The translations under genes and the position numbers were made by a program. The notes beneath the pieces were generated by a model. The model ran no database searches. It worked only from the letters and a program-made list of their open reading frames with translations, and was not told the DNA's origin. From Roseitranquillus sp963709765 (lineage in GTDB: Bacteria; Pseudomonadota; Alphaproteobacteria; Rhodobacterales; Rhodobacteraceae): a stretch of 64,000 nucleotides of DNA. Of this stretch, positions 48,276 through 57,242 are shown in pieces. The stretch is taken from contig CAVPXL010000001.1 of assembly GCA_963709765.1 (NCBI GenBank), forward strand, positions 124,001 through 188,000, in the 5' to 3' direction. How positions within the stretch are numbered: position 1 is the first letter of the stretch; the number at the start of each line of letters is the position of its first letter.

Positions 48276-48713
48276 TCACACGCGCTTGCGGAAATGCGGC
48301 CCGTCCCAAGGCAATGCCTCGAACCCGCAAGTGGCATGAACCGCCTGAGCGGCGGGATTACCGGGATCGGTGCTGACCACAATGGATAGTCTTGTTCCGC
48401 CGCGAAGTGGAAACTTGCCTTGTTGAAGCGCCGACCCAAGGCCGCCCATTTCGACGACACCTTGAGCTGTGGAAGGACCACACTGCAGACACGGAATTGA
48501 AGTTGTGCCCGTGGTCAGGGCGCCGAAAGAGCCGGCGAGACGCTTATCATCCTCCACGACGACAAGCCAGAGCCACGAACGATGACCCGGCGTATCTAAC
48601 GTCGCCCGCAAGGAGTTTCTGTGAGGCGTGGCGAGCGCTGCAAAAAAGTGGCAGGCGCGCGGATCACTCTCTCCGACCCTCCGGATCGGCTCATTGAAGC
48701 GACGAGAGGGCAC
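48276..48713 (-). CDS. Possible GNAT-like protein, poorly conserved
   Basis: A 145-codon frame convergent with fabI. Its end, R-L-S-I-V-V-S-T-D then N-P-A-A-Q-A-V-H-A-T-C-G-F-E, resembles the C-terminus of acetyltransferases; the first half is not recognisable. It may be a decayed or frame-damaged GNAT gene. Confidence 0.35.
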   Translation of the reverse strand: MPSRRFNEPIRRVGESDPRACHFFAALATPHRNSLRATLDTPGHRSWLWLVVVEDDKRLAGSFGALTTGTTSIPCLQCGPSTAQGVVEMGGLGSALQQGKFPLRGGTRLSIVVSTDPGNPAAQAVHATCGFEALPWDGPHFRKRV

Positions 48714-48831
48714 GAACTTCGCCGGGGCAGCGCCTCGCTACGCCCGCATTGCGGAAAGCGGCATCCCCATCGTCGACAAGACGAATCTGAGCGTCACCGG
48801 ACGCGGCGCAGTCGCGCTCGAAAGGCGCCAG

Positions 48832-48856
48832 GAGAGGGCAGTCAGACTGCCCTCTC
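48832..48856 (-). terminator. Terminator after the FKBP gene
   Basis: Perfect 11-bp inverted repeat GAGAGGGCAGT-cag-ACTGCCCTCTC, 28 bp after the minus-strand FKBP stop. The tail is only moderately T-rich on the minus strand (CTGGCGCCTTTC). Confidence 0.6.
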
Positions 48857-48884
48857 ATCGATGCCGAAGCTTGAGCGACGCAGC

Positions 48885-49314
48885 TCAGACGATCTCGACG
48901 AGTTCAACGTCGAATGTCAGTTCCTTTCCGGCGAGCGGGTGGTTCGCGTCAAGCGTCACCTCGGCCTCGCTACGTTCGGTCACCATGACAGGGACGCGCT
49001 GTCCCTGCGGCGTCTGCACCTCGAGCTGGGTACCCGGATCGGTCGGAACGTCGGCCGGGATCTGATCGCGCGGGACCGTCTGGACCCGCGCCGGATCATG
49101 AGCGCCATAGGCCTCGTCGGATGCGATCGTCACTTGCTTGCTTTCGCCCGGTTCCATACCGGGGATAGCCGAATTCGAGGCCCGGAATGATCTGGCCATC
49201 ACCAACGGTGAATTGCAGAGGATCGCGGCCCTCGGAACTGTCGAAGGTGGTTCCGTCCTCGAGCGTGCCGATATAGTGCAGTCGAACGGTATCGCCGGTC
49301 TTGACCTTGGTCAT
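48885..49314 (-). CDS. FKBP-type peptidyl-prolyl isomerase, SlyD-like (one frame break)
   Basis: Proline isomerase/chaperone. N-terminal FKBP half: M-T-K-V-K-T-G-D-T-V, L-E-D-G-T-T-F-D-S-S, L-Q-F-T-V-G-D-G-Q-I-I-P-G-L-E. The chain continues one frame on with A-I-P-G-M-E-P-G-E-S-K, the inserted-flap domain and L-T-F-D-V-E-L-V. The extra base lies within GAATTC at 49171-49176; removal gives 142 residues with all landmarks in order. Confidence 0.88.
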
Positions 49315-49424
49315 GTGTCTCTCCTGCGATTTGGGGGTTGCTTTGCGAGGCCGCGTCTCGCGCGGGTGCTCGGTTCATTCAGCGTCCTTTTTCGCAGTTC
49401 TGGCCGTGAATGTAAACCGGGGGG

Positions 49425-49826
49425 TCAGCCGTTCATCTGCTCGTTCTCGGACGGCGTGATGAGACCGGCAACCGCCCCGGCCGGATCAGTCACGATGGCG
49501 ATGCGTCCGACGCCCGGCACATTCCACGGCGCGCGATGGACGTGACCGCCTTGCGCCCGCGTGGTTTCGGCTGCCGCGTCCACATCGTCGACAGCGAAAT
49601 AGCTTAGCCACTGCGTCGGCATCGCGCCGACCTGCGGGTCCGCCGAGCCGTCGAAGATCCCGATCACCGGACGGTCGCCCTGCTTGCCCACGTGATAGGT
49701 TCCGCCGCCGCCCATCTCCATCTCCTCGAAGCGCCAGCCGCAAAGCGCGCCATAGAACGCGCACGCCCTGGCCGGGTCGGGGGTCATGAGTTCGGTCCAC
49801 CAGACCTCGCCGTGTCGATCCTTCAT
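49425..49826 (-). CDS. VOC-family (glyoxalase-like) protein
   Basis: A 133-residue two-module VOC protein: W-W-T-E-L-M-T-P-D-P-A-R-A-x-A-F-Y, G-W-R/x-F-E, W-L-S-Y-F-A-V-D-D-V-D-A-A. Metal-dependent lyase, dioxygenase or resistance fold; substrate unknown. GGGAGGTGAAG precedes the ATG at 49826; the frame is open for ten codons upstream. Confidence 0.85.
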   Translation of the reverse strand: MKDRHGEVWWTELMTPDPARACAFYGALCGWRFEEMEMGGGGTYHVGKQGDRPVIGIFDGSADPQVGAMPTQWLSYFAVDDVDAAAETTRAQGGHVHRAPWNVPGVGRIAIVTDPAGAVAGLITPSENEQMNG

Positions 49827-49934
49827 CTTCACCTCCCTGGTCTCGTCGCGGCTCACACGTCCGCGCGGCGCCGATGACCCGGCGGCCCTTTCGCCGCTCG
49901 GGCACCCATGCCATTGTCGAAGCCGGAGGGGCGC

Positions 49935-50621
49935 ATGGCAATCACAACCTGCATCTTTGACGCCTATGGGACGTTGTTCGACGTGGCCTCAGCGGCGCGC
50001 GCGGCAGCCGCCGAGCCAGGACGCGGGGCGTTCGCCGAAAAGTGGACCGGCGTTGCCGAGGATTGGCGGCTCAAGCAGCTGCAATACACTTGGCTGCGGG
50101 AGATCACCGGCGACCACACCGATTTCTGGCAGGTGACGCAGGACGGTCTCGACTGGGCGCTGGAGGCAGCCGGGCTCGAGGATGCGGATCTGCGCCAGCG
50201 TCTTCTGGACCTCTACGAGGAACTCGGCGCCTATCCGGACGTGCCCGACATGCTCGCCGCGCTGAAGGAACGGAAGCTCGCCACAGCGATCCTGTCGAAC
50301 GGAGCGCCACGAATGCTGCGTGCAGCTGTTGAAAGTGCCGGGATCGGCGCGCTGCTCGACGATGTGCTGTCGGTTGAGGAAGTGGGCGTCTTCAAGCCCC
50401 ACCGAAAGGTCTACGACATGGTCCGAAACCGCTTCGGCTGCGTGCCGGGCGAAGTTCTGTTCGTTTCCTCCAATGGCTGGGACGTGGCGGGGGCCGCAGG
50501 CTACGGCTTCGTCACGGCCTGGGTGAACCGCAAGGACGACCCCGTCGATCGCCTCCCAGGCCGGCCGCACCACGTCCTGTCCGATCTCACCACGATCCCG
50601 GATCTGGCAAAGGAACTCTGA
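49935..50621 (+). CDS. Haloacid dehalogenase type II
   Basis: HAD-superfamily hydrolase, 228 residues, of the (S)-2-haloacid dehalogenase subgroup. Nucleophile Asp9 in F-D-A-Y-G-T-L-F-D, L-S-N-G motif, K in V-F-K-P-H, and S-S-N-G-W-D. GGAGGGGC precedes the ATG. Stop overlaps the next start by one base (TGATG), so it is in a three-gene operon. Confidence 0.88.
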   Translation: MAITTCIFDAYGTLFDVASAARAAAAEPGRGAFAEKWTGVAEDWRLKQLQYTWLREITGDHTDFWQVTQDGLDWALEAAGLEDADLRQRLLDLYEELGAYPDVPDMLAALKERKLATAILSNGAPRMLRAAVESAGIGALLDDVLSVEEVGVFKPHRKVYDMVRNRFGCVPGEVLFVSSNGWDVAGAAGYGFVTAWVNRKDDPVDRLPGRPHHVLSDLTTIPDLAKEL

Positions 50622-51460
50622 TGCCCCGTTTCACGACCTCCGACGATATCGAGCTGCACTTCACCGACGAGGGCGATGGCCTGCCCGTGCTGTGCCTGTC
50701 CGGCCTGACCCGAAACGGCACGGACTTCGACTACGTGGCACCGCATCTGCGCAACGTGCGGCTCATCCGGCTCGACTATCGCGGGCGCGGCAAGTCCGCC
50801 TGGGCCGATCCGACGACCTATCAGGTGCCGATCGAGATGCGTGACGCAGTGGAGTTGCTGGACCATCTGGAAATCGACAAGGCAGCCCTCCTCGGCACCT
50901 CGCGCGGCGGGCTGATCTCGATGTTCATGGGGTTGATGCACAAGGACCGGATGCGCGGAGTCTGCCTGAACGACATCGGTCCGGTGCTGGATCACCGCGG
51001 GCTTGCGGCGATCATGGGCTATGTCGGCCAGCCGCCTGCGCAGAAGACGCTGGAAGACGCGATCGAGATGCGCGCGCAACTGATGGAAGGCTTCGACAAC
51101 GTGCCGCGCGCGCGCTGGGAAGAAGAGGTGCGAAAGCACTACGTCCAGACCGACGACGGCCTTTCCATCAACTACGATCCGCGCCTGCGCGAATCGCTGG
51201 CTACGACGGGTGGCGAGCCGGGTCCCGATGCGTGGGGGCTTTTCGAAGCGCTCGACACTCTGCCGCTGGCTCTGATCCGTGGGGCCAATTCGGACCTGCT
51301 GAGCGCCGAGACGGCCGATGAGATGGCCCGCCGCCGGCCCGACATGATCAGGGCCGAAGTGCCGGATCGCGGTCATATCCCCTTCCTTGACGAGCCCGAA
51401 GCGCTTGACGCGATCCGCGCCTGGCTCGACATGATGCGCCAAGCGAAGGACCTCGGATGA
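50621..51460 (+). CDS. Alpha/beta hydrolase
   Basis: A 279-residue alpha/beta-fold hydrolase: L-S-G-L-T-R-N at the oxyanion region, nucleophile Ser94 in G-T-S-R-G-G, a likely acid in G-A-N-S-D and His in D-R-G-H-I-P. Ester, lactone or haloalkane-type substrate cannot be decided. Operon with the dehalogenase (1-bp overlap) and the dehydratase (ATGA overlap). Confidence 0.87.
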   Translation: MPRFTTSDDIELHFTDEGDGLPVLCLSGLTRNGTDFDYVAPHLRNVRLIRLDYRGRGKSAWADPTTYQVPIEMRDAVELLDHLEIDKAALLGTSRGGLISMFMGLMHKDRMRGVCLNDIGPVLDHRGLAAIMGYVGQPPAQKTLEDAIEMRAQLMEGFDNVPRARWEEEVRKHYVQTDDGLSINYDPRLRESLATTGGEPGPDAWGLFEALDTLPLALIRGANSDLLSAETADEMARRRPDMIRAEVPDRGHIPFLDEPEALDAIRAWLDMMRQAKDLG

Positions 51461-52488
51461 CCGACACCACCATCGCGTCTCCCGAAATGGCGGAACGCCA
51501 GATTCCCGAGGCCGCGCATATCGACACCATCCGCGCAGCGGCCCGACGCCTCGAGGGACACGCCCGGCGCACACCGCTGCTTTCCTCGCCCTTCCTCGAT
51601 GAAATCGCGGGCCGGCGGGTGCTGGTGAAGGCCGAGTGCCTCCAGCACACCGGGTCGTTCAAGTTCCGCGGCGGATATTCGGCGCTCTCCGCCCTGGAAC
51701 CCGAAGTTCGCGCAAGGGGGGTCATCGCGTTCTCCTCCGGCAATCACGCGCAAGGGGTGGCGCTTGCAGCGCGCCTCCACGAGGTTCCGGCGGTGATCGT
51801 CATGCCGCAAGACGCGCCGCACCTGAAGATCGAGAACACACGCGCGCTGGGTGCCGAGGTTGTTCTCTACGAGCGCGAGACCGGCGACCGGGATGCCATC
51901 GGGGCCGAGATCGCCGAAGAGCGAAGCCTGACACTGATCAAGCCGTTCGACGAGCCGATGGTGATCGCCGGTCAGGGCACTTGCGGACTGGAGATCGCCG
52001 AACAGGCGCGCGAAGCAGGCGTCGACAGGGCGGACGTGCTGGTCTGCTGCGGTGGCGGCGGGTTGACATCGGGCATCGCGTTGGCTCTGGAAGCCGAAGC
52101 ATCGGGCCTGCGTGCACGGCCTGTGGAGCCCGAGGGCTTCGACGACGCCGCCCGATCGCTCGCCTCCGGCCGGATCGAGCGAAACGCCCGGCTTTCGGGC
52201 TCGATCTGCGATGCGGTGGTGACCCCGTCCCCCGGCCACCTGACGTTCCCGATCATGGCGCGGCTCTGCGGACCGGGCCTGTCGGTGAGCGACGACGAAG
52301 CATTGCAGGCGATGGCACTGGCCTTCCTGCGGCTCAAGATCGTGCTGGAGCCCGGGGGAGCGGTGGCGCTGGCCGCAGCCCTCTTCCGGCCCGATGCGGT
52401 CGAAGGGGACGCCGTGATCTGCACGGCGTCGGGTGGAAACGTGGACCCGGCGATGTTTCGGACCGCGCTGGACAGGCTCGAATCCTGA
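51457..52488 (+). CDS. Threonine/serine dehydratase-like PLP enzyme
   Basis: A 343-residue fold-type II PLP enzyme. PLP lysine in T-G-S-F-K-F-R-G, S-S-G-N-H-A-Q-G, the G-G-G-G-L phosphate loop, and the E-P-G-G-A-V-A-L end. Likely deaminates L-threonine or L-serine, or acts as a hydroxyaspartate dehydratase/racemase. No C-terminal ACT domain, so a catabolic type. ATGA overlap with the hydrolase gene. Confidence 0.88.
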   Translation: MTDTTIASPEMAERQIPEAAHIDTIRAAARRLEGHARRTPLLSSPFLDEIAGRRVLVKAECLQHTGSFKFRGGYSALSALEPEVRARGVIAFSSGNHAQGVALAARLHEVPAVIVMPQDAPHLKIENTRALGAEVVLYERETGDRDAIGAEIAEERSLTLIKPFDEPMVIAGQGTCGLEIAEQAREAGVDRADVLVCCGGGGLTSGIALALEAEASGLRARPVEPEGFDDAARSLASGRIERNARLSGSICDAVVTPSPGHLTFPIMARLCGPGLSVSDDEALQAMALAFLRLKIVLEPGGAVALAAALFRPDAVEGDAVICTASGGNVDPAMFRTALDRLES

Positions 52489-52897
52489 CCTCGGGCAAGA
52501 ATTCCCGTTTCAGTCACTGCACCGTTTTCAGCATCAGGCGCACTCCCGCGCCGGTGATGGAGGCGTCGATGGCTGCCCTGGCGACCAAACTGGCGGCAAT
52601 CGCGCCGCCGCCCGTCGCGGGGGGCGCTCATCGCTCTCCCGCCGATGACCGCTGTATCGGCCAAGATCGTCACATTGCGTCAGATGGCGCGGGGCCTGCG
52701 CTGCGGCCCCATCCCAGGAAGCGGGTCGTTCCTGGCGCTGATCTGCCCGGCGGGACGAGGCGCTGAGGGCGCACGGGGTCTCAGGCGCAGCGCTCATCCT
52801 GACCGGAACGCTCATCGTGCTCCGCTGACCCCGCCACCCCGCCCCGTGTTGACACCCCGGATCGCGAGGGCAATCGTGTCGCCTGGGGAGACGACAC
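52489..52897. other. Region upstream of the pob/pca operon
   Basis: About 410 bp with no recognisable gene. It must carry the pobA promoter. No regulator gene of the PcaQ/PobR type is next to the operon. GGGGAG lies just before the GTG start of pobA. Confidence 0.45.
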
Positions 52898-54055
52898 GTG
52901 AGAACTCAAGTCTGCATCATCGGCGGAGGACCTTCGGGGCTGCTTCTTTCGCAGCTCCTGCACCGTGCCGGGATCGAGACGGTCGTGCTGGAACGTCACA
53001 GTCGCGAGCATGTGCTGTCCCGCATCCGGGCCGGCGTGCTCGAATGGGGCACGGTCGAGTTGTTGAAGAAAGCCGGCGTCGGCGCGCGCATGGAGGCCGA
53101 GGGGTTTCCCCATGACGGCACCTACCTTTCGGCGCAGAATCGCGGCTTCCGGATCGATTTCAAGGCGCTGACCGGCAAGCGGGTCATGGTCTACGGCCAG
53201 ACCGAGGTCACGACCGACCTCTACGCAGCACGCGACGCGATGGACGGCATCGTCGTCGACCGCGCCGAGCAGGTGGCGCCCGACCTCAAGGCGAAGCGTG
53301 TCACCTACACGCGTGACGGGGTCGAGCACGAAATCGCCTTCGACTGGATCGCGGGCTGCGACGGCTATCACGGCGTCTCCCGTTCGCTGATCCCGGAGCG
53401 CGTCCTGCGCACCTACGAGCGGACCTATCCGTTCGGCTGGCTCGGGATCCTGTCCGAAACGCCACCGGTCAGCGACGAGCTCATCTATGCCAACCACGCC
53501 CGCGGCTTCGCGCTCTGCTCGATGCGCAACCGGAACCTCAGCCGTTACTACGTCCAGTGCCCGGTCGACGATCCGCTGGAGAAATGGAGCGACGGGGCCT
53601 TCTGGGACGAGCTGCGCAGCCGGATCCCGCACGACGCCGCCGAACGCCTCGTAACCGGTCCGTCGATCGAGAAATCGATCGCGCCATTGCGTTCGTTCGT
53701 GGCCGAACCAATGCGCCACGGTCCATTGTTCCTCGTCGGCGACGCGGCGCATATCGTGCCACCAACCGGCGCAAAGGGACTGAACCTCGCCGCAAGCGAT
53801 GTCGCCTTCCTGTCGGACGCGCTGATCGCCCATTACGCCGGAAACGACAGCGGCATCGACGGATATTCCGAGCGCGCGCTGTCCCGGGTCTGGCAGGCGA
53901 TCCGCTTCTCCTGGTGGTTCACCACGACGATGCATCTTTTTCCGGACCAGTCCGACTTCGACCAGCGCATCCAGGAAAGCGAGCTCGCCTACCTGGAGCA
54001 TTCAGAGGCCGCGCGCACCGTTTTGGCCGAGCAATATGTGGGGTTGCCCTTGTGA
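52898..54055 (+). CDS. pobA: 4-hydroxybenzoate 3-monooxygenase
   Basis: FAD monooxygenase converting 4-hydroxybenzoate to protocatechuate with NADPH. 385 residues: G-G-G-P-S-G-L, the R-I-R-A-G-V-L-E-W-G-T segment typical of PobA, D-G-Y/x-x-G-x-S-R, and the second FAD motif G-D-A-A-H-I-V-P-P-T-G-A-K-G-L-N. GTG start after GGGGAGA. Ends in a GTGA overlap with pcaD. Confidence 0.96.
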   Translation: MRTQVCIIGGGPSGLLLSQLLHRAGIETVVLERHSREHVLSRIRAGVLEWGTVELLKKAGVGARMEAEGFPHDGTYLSAQNRGFRIDFKALTGKRVMVYGQTEVTTDLYAARDAMDGIVVDRAEQVAPDLKAKRVTYTRDGVEHEIAFDWIAGCDGYHGVSRSLIPERVLRTYERTYPFGWLGILSETPPVSDELIYANHARGFALCSMRNRNLSRYYVQCPVDDPLEKWSDGAFWDELRSRIPHDAAERLVTGPSIEKSIAPLRSFVAEPMRHGPLFLVGDAAHIVPPTGAKGLNLAASDVAFLSDALIAHYAGNDSGIDGYSERALSRVWQAIRFSWWFTTTMHLFPDQSDFDQRIQESELAYLEHSEAARTVLAEQYVGLPL

Positions 54056-54840
54056 AGATCGCCGAACTCGACGACATCCGCCTGCACTATCGGGACGAGG
54101 GCGATTCCGAGGGGGCCGCCCTCGTCTTCGCCAACTCGCTCGGCACCGACCTGCGGCTATGGGACAAGATCGTCCCCCACCTGCCGCGCGGCCTTCGCAT
54201 CATCCGCTACGACAAACGCGGTCACGGTCTCAGCGATTGCCCGCCGGGCCCCTACGCGATGGAGACGCTCGTCGCCGATGCGGCCGCGCTGCTCGACCGT
54301 CTGGAGGTACGCGAATGCCTCTTCGTGGGGTTGTCGATCGGCGGCATGATCGCCCAGGGCCTTGCCGCGAGCCGCCCCGACCTGGTGCGCGCGATGGTTC
54401 TGTCGAACACCGGCGCGAAGATCGGCACGACCGAGCTGTGGGACGAGCGGATGGCGGCCGTGCGCGATGGCGGCATCGCGACGCTGGCCGACGGCATCAT
54501 GGAGCGGTGGTTCTCTGCCCCGTTCCGCGAAACCGCCGAACTCACCGCTTGGCGCCACATGCTCGTGCGGCAACCCGTCGAAGGCTATCTCGGCTGCTCG
54601 GCCGCGATTTCGGGAACAGACCTGAGTGAGCGCACCCGGACGCTCGACCTGCCGACCCTGGGCATTGCGGGCTCCGAAGACGGCTCCACGCCGCCCGACC
54701 TCGTCACCGAGACAGTCGCGCTGATCCCCGGCGCGGAGACCCGGCTCATCCGCAGGGCCGGGCATCTTCCTTGCGTCGAGCAGCCAGGCGAATACTCCGA
54801 CATCCTCAACGACTTCATCCAGGCCGTCGGCCATGTCTGA
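54052..54840 (+). CDS. pcaD: 3-oxoadipate enol-lactonase
   Basis: Alpha/beta hydrolase, 262 residues, opening the enol-lactone to 3-oxoadipate. N-S-L-G-T-D-L-R-L-W-D, Y-D-K-R-G-H-G-L-S, nucleophile in V-G-L-S-I-G-G-M, and R-x-x-G-H-L-P-C. GTG start in the GTGA overlap. Overlaps pcaC by 8 bp. Confidence 0.94.
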   Translation: MKIAELDDIRLHYRDEGDSEGAALVFANSLGTDLRLWDKIVPHLPRGLRIIRYDKRGHGLSDCPPGPYAMETLVADAAALLDRLEVRECLFVGLSIGGMIAQGLAASRPDLVRAMVLSNTGAKIGTTELWDERMAAVRDGGIATLADGIMERWFSAPFRETAELTAWRHMLVRQPVEGYLGCSAAISGTDLSERTRTLDLPTLGIAGSEDGSTPPDLVTETVALIPGAETRLIRRAGHLPCVEQPGEYSDILNDFIQAVGHV

Positions 54841-55207
54841 CCGCTGGACCGAAGGAATGGCCACGCGCCGACGCGTTCTGGGTGACGCCTATGTCGATCG
54901 CGCCGAGGCCGGACGCACCGCCTTCGACGCGCCGTTCCAGGAGATGATCACCGAGGCTGCCTGGGGCCATGTCTGGTCGCGCGACACCCTGCCCTTGCGC
55001 GAACGCTCGATGCTGACGATCGCGCTGCTGGCCGGACTGGGCAACGAGGAGGAGCTCCGCCTGCATCTTCGGGCCTCGCTCAACACCGGCGCAACACGCG
55101 ACGACGTGATGGAGGTGCTGATGCATGTCGCCATCTATGCCGGCGTCCCCCGCGCGAATTCCGCCTTCCGCCTCGCGAAGGAAATTTTCGCCGAGACCCG
55201 AGGTTGA
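54833..55207 (+). CDS. pcaC: 4-carboxymuconolactone decarboxylase
   Basis: A 124-residue AhpD-like protein; R-R-x-V-L-G-D-A-Y-V, R-D-T-L-P-L-R-E-R-S-M-L-T, and E-V-L-M-H-V-A-I-Y-A-G-V-P-R-A-N are the usual PcaC signatures. Complete. The normal next genes pcaH and pcaG do not follow. Confidence 0.95.
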   Translation: MSDRWTEGMATRRRVLGDAYVDRAEAGRTAFDAPFQEMITEAAWGHVWSRDTLPLRERSMLTIALLAGLGNEEELRLHLRASLNTGATRDDVMEVLMHVAIYAGVPRANSAFRLAKEIFAETRG

Positions 55208-55622
55208 GTTCCGGAGTGCGCATCACCACCCCTCGTTACGCGCCGCCGATCCAGCGCATCCCCACAGCCAACCCGCTGTCCGCTGAAACCGCCGCCCGGC
55301 ACTCGCCGCATCCGCCGCAGGAGCGGGCTGTCGAGCCGGCAAGGCCGCACCAGCGCCGGCGTCCCGTTGGAGAACCGGGTGGCCTGACGTGGCAGAAACC
55401 ATCGCCGTGTCGAGCATGCGGACCCCGCCGCGCACGATCCGAGATCCGCAGACCTTGGACGGACGCGCATCCGTGCGCATGCGCGCTCTCTCTTCCGGGT
55501 ACCCTGCTCGGGAGCTCGGGCGAGTGTCCCGCTCCCGCCGGCCATACCCGCACGGCGCCGTCCCACCGTCGCCATGGGACTTGCCTCAAGGACGACGGCA
55601 AAGCCGTCTTCCCCGAAATCTG
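55208..55622. other. Gap where pcaHG would be expected
   Basis: About 415 bp with open frames on both strands, none of which shows protocatechuate dioxygenase motifs or any other known domain. High GC and inverted-repeat-free. It may be a remnant of a deletion. Nothing supports a functional gene. Confidence 0.5.
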
Positions 55623-56321
55623 ATGGCGCGCTTCCTGCTGATCCACGGCGCCTGCCACGGCGCATGGTGCTGGCGGGACGTGCTGCCGTGCCTTGCCGCT
55701 CGCGGCCACGACGCGAAGGCGATCGACCTGCCCTCCCACGGCGAGGATCCGCGCGACCCGCGGGATATCACGCTGGCCGATTACCGAGATGCGATCGTGA
55801 ATGCTCTGGATCCCGACACGATCCTCGTCGGCCATTCCATGGGAGGCTTTCCGATCACCGCGGCAGCCATCGCGGCACCCGGGCGGATCGCGCGCCTGAT
55901 CTATCTTTGCGCCTACGTTCCGCTTCCCGGACTTTCGCTTGCCGAGATGCGCAGGGCCGGGCCCCGGCAATTGCTGGCCGACGCGATCCGCGTGTCCGAC
56001 GACCGCATGACGATGACTTTCGATCCCGCAAAATTGGAGGAGAAGTTCTACCACGACTGCCCGCGCGGCATTCTCGACCACGCATCCTTGCGCCTCTGCG
56101 CACAGCCCGTCGCGCCGCAGGAAACCGCCCTGCAGGATACAGCCGCGGCCGAAGACTTGCCGCGCAGCTACATCCGCTGCGCCGACGATCGCGCGATCCC
56201 GCCCGAATATCAGGCCACGATGGCCAGCGGGCTCGACCGCTACGACCTGCAATGCGGCCATTCGCCGTTCTTCGCCTGCCCCGACGACCTCGCAACCCTT
56301 CTCGACCGGATCGCCCAATGA
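55623..56321 (+). CDS. Alpha/beta hydrolase, plant-esterase-like
   Basis: A 232-residue esterase resembling methyl-salicylate/hydroxynitrile-lyase-type hydrolases: F-L-L-I-H-G-A-C-H-G-A-W-C-W, nucleophile Ser72 in G-H-S-M-G-G, His in C-G-H-S-P-F-F. It could release aromatic acids from esters ahead of pobA. Ends in an ATGA overlap with the BKACE gene. The frame is open upstream but the family begins here. Confidence 0.85.
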   Translation: MARFLLIHGACHGAWCWRDVLPCLAARGHDAKAIDLPSHGEDPRDPRDITLADYRDAIVNALDPDTILVGHSMGGFPITAAAIAAPGRIARLIYLCAYVPLPGLSLAEMRRAGPRQLLADAIRVSDDRMTMTFDPAKLEEKFYHDCPRGILDHASLRLCAQPVAPQETALQDTAAAEDLPRSYIRCADDRAIPPEYQATMASGLDRYDLQCGHSPFFACPDDLATLLDRIAQ

Positions 56322-57151
56322 CCAAACCCTGCATCATCTGCGTCGCCATCACCGGCTCCGTGCCGCGCAAGTCAGACAATCCGGCGGTCCCCATCACCAT
56401 CGAGGAACAGGTGGAATCCACGCACGAAGCGTTCGAGGCTGGCGCATCCATCGCCCATTGCCACGTCCGCGACGAGGACGGGAACCCGACAGTCGATGCC
56501 GATCTTTACGCCCGCCTCAAGGAGGCGCTGGAGAAGCATTGCCCCGGCATGATCATCCAGCTCTCGACCGGCGGTCGGTCGGGCCTTGGCAAGGCGCGTG
56601 GCGGGATGTTGTCCCTGCGCCCGGACATGGCATCGCTCACGGTCGGGTCGAACAACTTTCCCAGCCGCGTCTACGAGAACCCCCCCGATCTGGTGGACTA
56701 TCTTGCCTCCGAGATGCTGGCGCACGACGTGAAGCCCGAGATCGAGGCGTTCGACCTCAGCCACATCCTCCACGCGGCACGGATGCAGGCCGACGGGCGC
56801 CTCAAGGGGCCACTCTACGTGCAGTTCGTGATGGGCGTGAAGAACGCGATGCCGGCCGACCGGGCGGTCTTCGACATCTACCTCGAGACGCTGGCCCGGG
56901 TGGCGCCGGACGCCGAGTGGTGCGGCGCCGGCATCGGCCGGCACCAGATCGAGCTCAACGAATGGTCGATCGCCGCCGGGGGCCATACCCGCACAGGGCT
57001 CGAGGACAACATCCGCCTCGATCGCGAAAGGCTGGCCCCATCGAACGCGTCCCTCGTCCGGCGCGCCGTCGAGATCTGCGACAAGGTCGAGCGACCGGTG
57101 GCGAGCTGGCAACAGGCACGCGAGATCCTCGGCCTCCGGCAGCCGGTGTGA
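56318..57151 (+). CDS. Beta-keto acid cleavage enzyme (BKACE, DUF849)
   Basis: A 277-residue Zn TIM-barrel enzyme that cleaves a 3-oxo acid with acetyl-CoA to give acetoacetate and an acyl-CoA. Signatures: C-V-A-I-T-G-S, A-G-A-S-I-A-H-C-H-V-R-D (Zn ligands), Q-L-S-T-G-G, and the late G-G-H-T-R-T-G-L-E-D-N. In this operon 3-oxoadipate is the obvious candidate substrate, which would give succinyl-CoA; that is inference. ATGA overlap with the hydrolase; 91 bp before pcaB. Confidence 0.9.
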   Translation: MTKPCIICVAITGSVPRKSDNPAVPITIEEQVESTHEAFEAGASIAHCHVRDEDGNPTVDADLYARLKEALEKHCPGMIIQLSTGGRSGLGKARGGMLSLRPDMASLTVGSNNFPSRVYENPPDLVDYLASEMLAHDVKPEIEAFDLSHILHAARMQADGRLKGPLYVQFVMGVKNAMPADRAVFDIYLETLARVAPDAEWCGAGIGRHQIELNEWSIAAGGHTRTGLEDNIRLDRERLAPSNASLVRRAVEICDKVERPVASWQQAREILGLRQPV

Positions 57152-57242
57152 TCGCCGGGGGGGCAGGCGCCCGACCTCGAGCCCCCCGTCGGGGAGCCAC
57201 TCGGCCAGGCGCGACGCGGCTTCGCCACGCAAGGGCCGCGTG

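Noticed and set aside
55204..55623. pcaH start directly after pcaC
   Set aside because: The 139-codon frame has no protocatechuate dioxygenase motif beyond a proline-rich start; no iron-ligand Tyr/His pattern is visible.
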